Source: an uncultured Thermoguttaceae bacterium
Lineage (GTDB): Bacteria > Planctomycetota > Planctomycetia > Pirellulales > Thermoguttaceae
Assembly (NCBI GenBank): GCA_937951625.1
Contig: CALFBP010000033.1
Span: 102,083-166,082 of the forward strand
DNA length: 64,000 nucleotides
Direction: 5' to 3'
Of the stretch, positions 1 to 6,978 are shown one piece after another. Both the position numbers and the translations under genes were made by a program. Each line of letters opens with the position of its first letter. The first letter of the stretch is position 1. The notes beneath the pieces were generated by a model. The model was not told where the DNA came from. It saw nothing but the letters and a program-made list of their open reading frames with translations, and did no database searches.

Positions 1-97
1 AGGTCAACTGGTTGGGCAAGTTCAGGGCCGAGGCCCACAAGCGTTTCGCCCGTTCCGCGCGCACGACCTCACGATCGCTGGGCAAGTGAATTTGCAT
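1..97 (-). CDS. pgsA: CDP-diacylglycerol-glycerol-3-phosphate 3-phosphatidyltransferase, N-terminal fragment
   Basis: Partial gene running off the left edge. The reading frame gives MQIHLPSDREVV then RAERAKRLWASALNLPNQLT; the NLPNQLT piece matches the conserved N-terminal stretch of PgsA just before its first membrane helix. PgsA makes phosphatidylglycerophosphate for phosphatidylglycerol synthesis at the inner membrane. The ATG at 97 overlaps the end of rimO by 29 bp in another frame; a GTG at 64 just after the rimO stop is an alternative start. The tight arrangement suggests co-transcription with rimO. Only about 30 residues are visible, so the assignment rests on that motif and on the frequent rimO-pgsA neighbourhood. 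Confidence 0.6.
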   Translation of the reverse strand, partial: MQIHLPSDREVVRAERAKRLWASALNLPNQLT

Positions 98-1430
98 AGG
101 CTGCAATCAAATCGTAATTCTTTGCGGCGACGATCTCGCAGGGAATGATCCTTCCCGGCTGAATCCCCTCTCCCGAAACATACACCACGCCGTCGACCTC
201 GGGGGCATCGGCGTAAGTCCGACCCAGGTAAACGTTTTTCTCGCCCGGTAGCTCTCGATCCACGAGCACGTCCAAGTGCTTGCCTATTTGCGATCGGCTC
301 CAAGCGAAGGCGATCTCCTGTTGGGCTGCCAGGAGGGCGTCGCGCCGGCGTTGGGCGATTTCGCTTGGGATGTGGTCGGGGAGTCGGGCCGCGGGGGTGT
401 TCGGCTCGCAGGAATAGGTAAACACCCCCAATCGCTCAAAACGCCATCGCCTCATGAAGTCCAAGAGTTCCTCGAACTGAGGCTCGGTCTCGCCCGGGAA
501 TCCCACCAGCATCGTGGTCCGCAACACCAGATTGGCGATTCGCCCACGAAGCCGATCCAAGAGCCGCTCGATCTGGGCCCGGGTGACTTGCCGCTTCATC
601 CGCCGCAGGATCGTATCGTTGGCATGCTGCAAAGGCAGGTCCAGATAGGGGAGCACCTTGCGGCTGGAGCCCAGTATGTCCAACAGTTCGTCGGTGAAAT
701 GCATGGGATAAAGGTACATCAGGCGAATCCATTCCACGCCCGGTACCTCTTCTAGCCGCAGCAACAGTTGTGCCAGCTCCGCTCGGCCATACAAATCCAG
801 GCCGTAGAAGCTCGTGTCCTGAGCGACCAGAATCAGTTCCCGGACCCCGTCGGCGGCCAACTGCTGGGCCTCGGCCACGACCTGTTCGATGGGCTTGCTG
901 ACATAAGGGCCCCTCATGCTGGGAATGGAGCAAAACGTACAGAGCCGGTCGCAGCCCTCGGCGATCTTGAGAAAGGCCAAATGCGGCAGGGTGATCCGCA
1001 GTCGATCGGAGTCAGGCAAGGCCTTCGCGGCGACGGGGGGAAACAGGCCGCGTTCCGACGCCTGGGAATTGGACAGCCGTTCGGCGACCTGAACAATCTC
1101 TTCCCGGCCAAACACCCCCACCACCTGGTCGATGCCTGGACATTCCTCCAACAATCGGAACTGATCCCGCTGGGCCAGACAGCCCGCCACGATCACCCCC
1201 CCGACCAACCCCCGCTCTTTCAAGTCAACCATTTCGCGGATGGTTTCCAGGGATTCCTGTCGGGCCGATTCAACAAAACCACAGGTGTTGACGATCACGA
1301 CATCCGCGCCTTCCGGCTCCCACTGGAGCTGATAACCGTGAAGATTCAACAGCCCAAGCATCCGCTCGCTGTCGACGAGGTTTTTCGGGCAGCCGAGGCT
1401 GACGATGGCACACGTCCGATGCTGTTTCAA
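69..1430 (-). CDS. rimO: Ribosomal protein S12 methylthiotransferase RimO
   Basis: Radical-SAM methylthiotransferase that methylthiolates an aspartate of ribosomal protein S12. Three parts are visible in order: an N-terminal UPF0004 domain starting CAIVSLGCPKNLVDSERM, with its cluster cysteines including VNTCGFVESA and VAGCLAQR; a radical-SAM core with CDRLCTFCSIPSMRGPY; and a C-terminal TRAM domain of about 65 residues. The LDLPLQHAND motif is also typical. No ATG fits the start. A TTG at 1430 lies 11 nt after AGGAG and gives MKQHRTCAIVSLG, like other RimO N-termini; a TTG at 1466 is a longer alternative. About 453 residues, normal for the family. It appears to be followed by pgsA on the same strand. 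Confidence 0.95.
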   Translation of the reverse strand: MKQHRTCAIVSLGCPKNLVDSERMLGLLNLHGYQLQWEPEGADVVIVNTCGFVESARQESLETIREMVDLKERGLVGGVIVAGCLAQRDQFRLLEECPGIDQVVGVFGREEIVQVAERLSNSQASERGLFPPVAAKALPDSDRLRITLPHLAFLKIAEGCDRLCTFCSIPSMRGPYVSKPIEQVVAEAQQLAADGVRELILVAQDTSFYGLDLYGRAELAQLLLRLEEVPGVEWIRLMYLYPMHFTDELLDILGSSRKVLPYLDLPLQHANDTILRRMKRQVTRAQIERLLDRLRGRIANLVLRTTMLVGFPGETEPQFEELLDFMRRWRFERLGVFTYSCEPNTPAARLPDHIPSEIAQRRRDALLAAQQEIAFAWSRSQIGKHLDVLVDRELPGEKNVYLGRTYADAPEVDGVVYVSGEGIQPGRIIPCEIVAAKNYDLIAAYANSLAQRS

Positions 1431-1785
1431 GTTGCGGATGACTCCTGGGATCCGAAAACGCTGCAACCGCCGACCAACCTGAACTGATCCTTCAAGTTCC
1501 CCCCCCTTTCGCCTCTCGCGAGCGAAGCCGGGCAGGACGGAACCACGAACCGCCGCGAATCGTCTCGATCGACACGCACCTCGCCACCGATCTGCGGGAA
1601 GAGAGTTAGTCCGCGGACCACATCAGCGACCGATCGACAAAATTCGCAAGCGAGCGGTTCTATTCTATACCGAGCCAAGACCAAGCGCAAGGCTTTGGCG
1701 GGAGGATCGGGTGGAGCGGCTTTCCCCCTCCGGAGCGAAGCCTTTCGCAGGCCTGCAACGCACCTCGGGCAGTTTTGGTCACCCC

Positions 1786-1813
1786 TTGCAATTGCCCGTG
1801 GGAACGATATAAT
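1786..1813 (+). promoter_or_regulatory. Sigma-70-like promoter of the ImmA/IrrE-type gene
   Basis: TTGCAA at 1786-1791 and a perfect TATAAT at 1808-1813 are separated by 16 nt, a near-consensus housekeeping promoter, and it stands out in this GC-rich window. It lies about 55 bp upstream of the chosen ATG at 1869. Confidence 0.7.
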
Positions 1814-1830
1814 GTACAGACGTATATTAT
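1809..1830. promoter_or_regulatory. Inverted repeat overlapping the -10: candidate operator
   Basis: ATAATGTAC at 1809-1817 and GTATATTAT at 1822-1830 form 9-bp arms with one mismatch around the spacer AGAC. The repeat covers the -10 and the expected transcription start, where a bound repressor would block transcription. The regulator is unknown; no DNA-binding gene is adjacent. Confidence 0.5.
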
Positions 1831-1868
1831 TCGGAGTTGCAGGGGGGCACGCCCCGCGAGGTGGCGCG

Positions 1869-2612
1869 ATGTTTTCTAGCCTCACGGTCGAGGAGTGGTC
1901 GCACGGTCTTGACTCGGTTGCCAGCCAAGTGCTTCAAGCGGCGGGGGTCCACGGCCCGCCCGTCGATGCCTTTGCCCTGGCCCGCGCTCTGGACCTGACG
2001 GTGGCTTGGGATGACAACCAGCAAGGCCGAGCGAGGTACGTCCGCCTCCGGCTCCGCCGCGGCAGGCCGTCACGGCCCACGATCCTGCTTCGCGCCGATC
2101 CCCGCTTCGAGCGGCGGCACTGGGCGGTGGCCCACGAAATCGGCGAGCACGTGGCCCATCGCGTGTTTCGCCTCTTGGGTATCGACGCTCGGGCCGTCTC
2201 GCCGAAAGTCCGCGAGGTGGTGGCCAATCAGATGGCCGGACGGCTGCTGCTCCCCACGGCCTGGTTTGAGGCCGCCGCGGCGGCTTGCGATTGGGACCTG
2301 GTCGCGCTGAAGGCCCGCTTCGCCACGGCAAGCCACGAGCTGATCGCCCGGCGGAGCCTGGAATTGCCTGCGCCCGCCATCATCACCATTTTCGACCAAG
2401 GACGGCTGACGTGGCGTCGGGGCAACGTGCCGGGCCGTTTGCCGCCGCTGTTATCCGAGGAAATCCAATGCTGGAACGTGGTGCATCGCCACGGCCGCCC
2501 CGACCAAACCGCCTATGCCAATGGTCGCGTTCGCGGCTGGCCCGTCCACGAGCCGGGCTGGAAGCGGGAAATCCTGCGAACGGAGATCGCTTGGGAACCG
2601 GCTTGGGTGTAG
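1869..2612 (+). CDS. ImmA/IrrE-family metallo-endopeptidase
   Basis: Zinc-dependent protease-like protein of 247 residues. The key motif is AHEIGEHVAHR (HExxH), followed by NQMAGRLLLP, where the family usually carries its third-ligand helix with the pattern EANxFAAxLLMP. An N-terminal segment (PVDAFALARALDLTV) matches the usual lead-in of the fold. In the family, ImmA cleaves phage-type repressors and IrrE cleaves DdrO after DNA damage. The start at 1869 is supported by GAGGTGG at 1858-1864; an upstream in-frame ATG falls on the -10 box and is unlikely. No XRE-type repressor is encoded next to it, which is unusual for this family. The C-terminal 80 residues are uncharacterised. Confidence 0.8.
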   Translation: MFSSLTVEEWSHGLDSVASQVLQAAGVHGPPVDAFALARALDLTVAWDDNQQGRARYVRLRLRRGRPSRPTILLRADPRFERRHWAVAHEIGEHVAHRVFRLLGIDARAVSPKVREVVANQMAGRLLLPTAWFEAAAAACDWDLVALKARFATASHELIARRSLELPAPAIITIFDQGRLTWRRGNVPGRLPPLLSEEIQCWNVVHRHGRPDQTAYANGRVRGWPVHEPGWKREILRTEIAWEPAWV

Positions 2613-2679
2613 CTCGGCCGATGGATTCGCGGAACGCTGCCTCGATCCAGGGCATCGATCGCCCGACGAAAAATGCGGC

Positions 2680-3054
2680 TTAATGATCGAGAAACCGCCC
2701 CAGTTTGCGGATGGTGTCCGGGCTGTCGAGGTGGTCCTTGCCGAATCCCTCTTCAGCCCCCGCGGCCACTGCCGCCGCCTGGGCCTCGGGAAAGTTGCTG
2801 ATCAGCATGACCGGCGTGGCCGCCGTTTTGGGCGAGTTTTTCAGGCGCCGCACCAGCTCGATTCCCTCGCTTCCATCCTGGTCGAGGCGGCGATTCACAA
2901 GCACCAGGTCGATCGACCGGGATTCCAGCGTCTGAATCGCCTCGGCGGCTGAGACCGCCCGCAGTACCTCCACGTCGAAATGCGATTGCAGTGTCGCGGC
3001 GATCCAAGCGTGGTCGCTGCGGCAATTCCCCACGTCCAACACCGTTTTTTTCAT
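2680..3054 (-). CDS. Receiver-like protein lacking the phospho-acceptor (pseudo-receiver)
   Basis: A stand-alone 124-residue domain with the CheY-like beta/alpha pattern. The expected phospho-acceptor Asp in the DLVLLD motif is Asn54 (DLVLVNRRLD), and the acidic pair after strand 1 is replaced (TVLDVGNCRSD has Gly9-Asn10 there). The switch Ser86 (VMLISN) and conserved Lys106 (GFGKD) are kept. So it probably has the fold but cannot be phosphorylated in the usual way. Similar MKKTVLDVGNC proteins are, from memory, common in planctomycetes; the role is unknown. The start at 3054 is chosen because the 20 residues upstream look non-homologous. No histidine kinase is adjacent. Confidence 0.8.
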   Translation of the reverse strand: MKKTVLDVGNCRSDHAWIAATLQSHFDVEVLRAVSAAEAIQTLESRSIDLVLVNRRLDQDGSEGIELVRRLKNSPKTAATPVMLISNFPEAQAAAVAAGAEEGFGKDHLDSPDTIRKLGRFLDH

Positions 3055-3248
3055 GCTTTCTTGGTACGCCCTTGAGCAAGATTTCGGTGAGCAGAGAGGA
3101 CGCAACGCGTCCATTTCTTATTTTAAGAGGAATGCCTTCAAAAAAGCTGCGCCCTTGGACCCCTGAGCTTGTTCCTGACCGCCAGTTGCTGACAAGACCC
3201 TGTCGGTATTACGATGATAGGCCACAGGGCAAAGGGGGAGGATTGCAG

Positions 3249-5306
3249 ATGAATCGCTTGACGAGAAGGAGCGTGCTGCTGGCCACGCTCTCGACCATGC
3301 TTTCGACCACGGCGGTGGTCTGGGCCATAGCGGCCGGGAGTGCGGCGGCGGAACTGCCCGAGGAAAAGATTTTTATCAACACATTGGGGATGCGGTTGGT
3401 GCGGATCGAGCCGGGCCGATTCATCATGGGCAGTTCGCAAGGCGGCGATTTCGACGAACGCCCCGCCCACCCCGTCCGTATCACGCGACCGTTTTATCTC
3501 GCGGCCACCGAAGTGACCAACGCCCAATACGAGCAGTTCGACCCTGAGCATCGCCGCCTGCGTGGCAAGTTGGGATGGTCGAAAGCCGATGACGAGGCGG
3601 TCGTGTTCGTCAGTTGGCACGACGCCCAACGGTTCTGCCGTTGGCTGGCGGAGAAGGAGGGGCGGCCCTATCGCTTGCCGACCGAGGCCGAGTGGGAATA
3701 CGCCTGCCGGGCGGGAACGACCACGGCCTTTTCCTTCGGCGATCGGCTGGATGACAAGGCGTTTCATAAGAACGTGGGCGTGAGTTGGTTCCCCGATCCT
3801 GCCCGATCGGAGGTTTTCGGGCCGGTGTCGTTGAGCGTGGGCCGGACGCCGGCCAATGCCTGGGGCCTGTTCGATATGCACGGCAATGTCGAGGAATGGT
3901 GCCTGGACTGGTACGGCCCCTATGAGCCGGGCGAGCAGGTCGATCCCCTCGGCCGCGCGGACGGCGATTTCCGCGTCACGCGGGGAGGGAGCCACTCCAC
4001 AACGTTGGAATATTTGCGGTCGGCGAATCGCTCGGGCACGCTGCCCGAGGACCAGAGCTGGTTGATCGGATTTCGAGTGGCTTTGGGCGAAGCGCCTTCA
4101 GGCAAGCCGCTTCCGGTCCCACCCACCCAACGTTGGCAGCAAGACGTGCGACAAGATCGTCCCAGCGACCTCAGCTCGGGCCCGGACCCGGCCAAGCCGT
4201 TTTTCAAGGGACCACGGCCTTATGTGAAAATCCCTTCCGGCTCCGACGGGCCTCTGTTTTCCAGGCACAATCACGATCCCGGCATCGTTGCTTGCGCCAA
4301 TGGCGACCTGCTGGCGATCTGGTACACGTGCCGCAGCGAGCCGGGCCGCGAGCTGGCCATTGCCGCCAGTCGGCTGCGGCGTGGACAAGAAGAATGGGAC
4401 GAGGCTTCGCCCTTCTGGGATGCCCCCGATCGCAACGACCATGCCCCGGCGATCTGGCACGACGGACAAGGTACGTTGTTCCACTTCAACGGGTTAGCCG
4501 CTGCGGCCACGTGGGGATCGTTGGCCACCATCCTGCGGACTTCGATCGATCACGGCGTCACCTGGTCCAAAGCGCGGCTCATCATGCCGGAGCATGGACT
4601 CCGCCACATGCCGGTGACCACGGTGCTTCGCACGCGCGACGGTGCGATCCTCGTGCCGTGCGACGCCGTGACCGGCGGCCACGGCGGCACTGCCGTGCTC
4701 ATCAGCCGCGACGGGGGAAAGACGTGGATCGATCCCGGTGCGGGAAAACCCAAGCCCGAGTTCCGCGACGGGGCCCAAGGCGCTTGGATCGCCGGGATCC
4801 ATGCGGGGATCGTGGAATTGAAGGACGGGCGGCTCATGGCGTTCGGCCGCGGCGACAGCATCCAAGGGCGGATGCCCCAGAGCATGTCCTCCGATGGCGG
4901 CGCGACCTGGACCTATTCGGCCAGTCCGTTTCCGCCCATCGGCGGCGGCCAACGGCTCGTGCTTTTGCGCCTGGCCGAGGGGCCGATCTTTTTCGCCTCG
5001 TTTGGTCGCGAGATGACATTTCGGGACGCGGCAGGCCAGGAATACAAAGGTTCCGGCCTTTTTGCCGCCCTTTCTATGGACGAAGGCCAGTCGTGGCCGC
5101 TGCGCCGCCTGGTAACAGACGGCGGCCCGGCCCGGGAAATCGACGGCGGCGGCAATACCGGCCGGTTCCTCCTCAGCCGCACTACCGCCGAGCCGCGGGG
5201 CTATCTGGCCGCCTGCCAGACGCCTGACGGCGTGATCCACCTGATCACCAGCAAGAATCACTACGCCTTCAATCTGGCCTGGTTGAAGCAGCAAGACACG
5301 CAGTGA
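3249..5306 (+). CDS. Secreted fusion: formylglycine-enzyme (SUMF1)-like domain plus sialidase-like beta-propeller
   Basis: 685-residue exported protein. Residues 1-35 form a signal peptide (basic MNRLTRRSVLL, hydrophobic core, Ala-rich end). Residues 40-280 are an FGE-sulfatase/SUMF1-type domain: FIMGSSQGGDFDERPAH, RLPTEAEWEYACRAG, MHGNVEEWCLDWYG and RGGSH are typical. Residues 305-680 look like a sialidase/BNR propeller with Asp boxes SRDGGKTW, SSDGGATW and SMDEGQSW near residues 486, 547 and 609. The start is set by GGGGGAGG at 3234-3241. Many FGE-like domains in planctomycetes are not true sulfatase activators, so the enzymatic role of the first half is uncertain. It may bind or cleave glycans outside the cytoplasm. 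The next gene follows after 53 bp. Confidence 0.85.
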   Translation: MNRLTRRSVLLATLSTMLSTTAVVWAIAAGSAAAELPEEKIFINTLGMRLVRIEPGRFIMGSSQGGDFDERPAHPVRITRPFYLAATEVTNAQYEQFDPEHRRLRGKLGWSKADDEAVVFVSWHDAQRFCRWLAEKEGRPYRLPTEAEWEYACRAGTTTAFSFGDRLDDKAFHKNVGVSWFPDPARSEVFGPVSLSVGRTPANAWGLFDMHGNVEEWCLDWYGPYEPGEQVDPLGRADGDFRVTRGGSHSTTLEYLRSANRSGTLPEDQSWLIGFRVALGEAPSGKPLPVPPTQRWQQDVRQDRPSDLSSGPDPAKPFFKGPRPYVKIPSGSDGPLFSRHNHDPGIVACANGDLLAIWYTCRSEPGRELAIAASRLRRGQEEWDEASPFWDAPDRNDHAPAIWHDGQGTLFHFNGLAAAATWGSLATILRTSIDHGVTWSKARLIMPEHGLRHMPVTTVLRTRDGAILVPCDAVTGGHGGTAVLISRDGGKTWIDPGAGKPKPEFRDGAQGAWIAGIHAGIVELKDGRLMAFGRGDSIQGRMPQSMSSDGGATWTYSASPFPPIGGGQRLVLLRLAEGPIFFASFGREMTFRDAAGQEYKGSGLFAALSMDEGQSWPLRRLVTDGGPAREIDGGGNTGRFLLSRTTAEPRGYLAACQTPDGVIHLITSKNHYAFNLAWLKQQDTQ

Positions 5307-5359
5307 GACCATGGGGAAGTGGTAAGATACGCAGAAAGACAATGAGGAGGCTTTGTGTC

Positions 5360-6631
5360 ATGGCACACCAAACTAGGATTTCTCGCCGCAGGTGGTTGCT
5401 TCAAGCGGGAACGGCGGCCAGCGTGCCTTGGTTCGTTCCGGGCAGCGTGTTCGCCGCGCCGGGAAAACCGGCGCCCAGCGAGCGCGTGACCGTGGGGGTC
5501 ATCGGCATGGGAGGTCGGGCCCGCCTGCTCATCGACCAATTGCCCGAAACCGCTCAGGTCGCCTCGGTGTGCGATTGTTTCGTCAAGCGGGCCGAGGAAC
5601 ACGCCAAAGCCAAGCAAGCCTCATGGCGCATTCACCAAGACTATCGCAAGCTCTTGGATGAAAAAGACCTCGATGCGGTACTCGTCGTCACCACGGACCA
5701 CGGCCGCGTTTTGCCCTGCATCCACGCCTGTCAGGCCGGCAAAGACATTTACGCCGAAAAACCGCTCACGCTCACCATCGCCGAGGGCCGCGTGCTGGTC
5801 AACGCCGTGCGCAAATATCAGCGCGTGTTCCAAGTCGGCAGCCAACAGCGTTCGATGGAAATGAACCGTTTTGCCTGCGAGTTTGTGCGCTCGGGCAAGT
5901 TGGGCAAGATTTTGGAGGTTCGCGGCATCTGCTACACGGGCCCCAAGCGTTATGAGCCGCTGCCCGAGCAACCCATCCCCGAAGGCCTCGATTGGGACAT
6001 GTGGTTGGGCCAGGCCGCGATGCGTCCTTACCATCCTTCCTTGCATTTCGGTTGGATGGCGTGGCGGGACTTCTCCGGCGGCGAGATGACGAATTGGGGC
6101 GCCCACGGGCTGGACCAGATCCAATGGGCGTTGGGCATGGACGAGACGGGTCCGGTGGAAATCTGGCCGGTCTCGCCCGGTCCCAACGGCAAGGTGCATT
6201 ACCGCTATGCCAACGGTGTGCTGGTAAAGCTTGAACTGGAGCGTGGCCCGCACGGCGGCGGCATTTTCATTGGCGAGCACGGCAAAATGGAGATCAACCG
6301 CAACAAGTTCACCACCAATCCCAAGGACCTTGTCAAGGATCCGCCGCCCCAAGCAGAAGCCGACAAGTGGCGTGACGAGGTGGCCTTGTGGCAGGCCCGC
6401 TACCACATGGAAAATTGGCTCTCTTGCATCAAGACCCGGCAAAAGCCTGTCGCCGACGTGGAGATCGGCCACCGCTCGGTCACCGTTTGCCACTTGGCGA
6501 ACATCGCCCGGGAACTGGGACGTAAGCTGCACTGGGACCCGGTCAAGGAACAATTCGTCAACGACGACGAGGCCAATACCTACCTCACCCGGCCACGCCG
6601 CAAAGGCTACGAACTGCCCGAACACATTTAG
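5360..6631 (+). CDS. Tat-exported Gfo/Idh/MocA family oxidoreductase
   Basis: 423-residue NAD(P)-dependent oxidoreductase of the glucose-fructose oxidoreductase/inositol dehydrogenase group. A twin-arginine signal (SRRRWLLQAGTAAS) leads to the Rossmann motif GVIGMGGRAR near residue 47, the EKPLT motif near residue 133, and a C-terminal Gfo/Idh domain. The ATG at 5360 has AGGAGG at 5345-5350, better than the upstream ATG at 5342. Export through Tat suggests folding with its nucleotide cofactor before transport. The substrate is not predictable, though a sugar or sugar derivative is likely. It is probably co-transcribed with the sialidase fusion. Confidence 0.92.
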   Translation: MAHQTRISRRRWLLQAGTAASVPWFVPGSVFAAPGKPAPSERVTVGVIGMGGRARLLIDQLPETAQVASVCDCFVKRAEEHAKAKQASWRIHQDYRKLLDEKDLDAVLVVTTDHGRVLPCIHACQAGKDIYAEKPLTLTIAEGRVLVNAVRKYQRVFQVGSQQRSMEMNRFACEFVRSGKLGKILEVRGICYTGPKRYEPLPEQPIPEGLDWDMWLGQAAMRPYHPSLHFGWMAWRDFSGGEMTNWGAHGLDQIQWALGMDETGPVEIWPVSPGPNGKVHYRYANGVLVKLELERGPHGGGIFIGEHGKMEINRNKFTTNPKDLVKDPPPQAEADKWRDEVALWQARYHMENWLSCIKTRQKPVADVEIGHRSVTVCHLANIARELGRKLHWDPVKEQFVNDDEANTYLTRPRRKGYELPEHI

Positions 6632-6978
6632 ATCACGGCCTATCCTAAAAGTCCCCTCTCCCAGTCGGAGAGGGTGAGGGTCGTAGTTGGCTTGAACCGA
6701 ACCCTCTCCTTTTGGGAGAGGGTCAGGGTGAGGGGCGAACATCTGTAGACCGAGGAAGAAACGCCTGGGTTGTAGCTTCCCTCACCCCAGCCCTCTACCG
6801 TGCGCGGGAGAGCAACTGTGTGGGTTGTCGACGGGTGTTGGAATGGATGGCTGAATCCGCCGCCTGTTTTTGCAATCTTTCTTGATTGTTGCGTCCTTCC
6901 GCGGGGCACCTTACAATCGCCCGGCAAATGGCGATCAAGAATTGCCTTCCGACTGTTTGTGATCGAGAGGAAAGAGCT
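6632..6978. other. Intergenic region carrying dispersed repeats
   Basis: About 350 bp between two same-strand genes. The first half is filled with the CCCTCTCC/GGAGAGGG repeat units listed separately. The second half has no supported gene or clear promoter consensus. Confidence 0.5.
6640..6812. repeat. Dispersed palindromic GGAGAGGGTGAGGG repeat, locus 1
   Basis: Two adjacent units at 6640-6680 and 6701-6735, each a CCCTCTCC arm, a short spacer and GGAGAGGG followed by a GGTGAGGG-type tail; a third degenerate unit in opposite orientation lies at 6779-6812. The lead-in CTATCCTAAAAGTCCCCTC is nearly identical to locus 4 at 48632. Each unit can fold into a hairpin. All copies in this window are intergenic. 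Confidence 0.75.

Larger units (their letters stand above)
1467..1868. other. Divergent intergenic region between rimO and the ImmA/IrrE-type gene
   Basis: About 400 bp between two divergently transcribed genes. The right end holds the promoter and inverted repeat annotated separately. The left part has a run of C residues and no convincing open frame: codings across it are short, proline/arginine-rich and lack family similarity. Confidence 0.5.
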
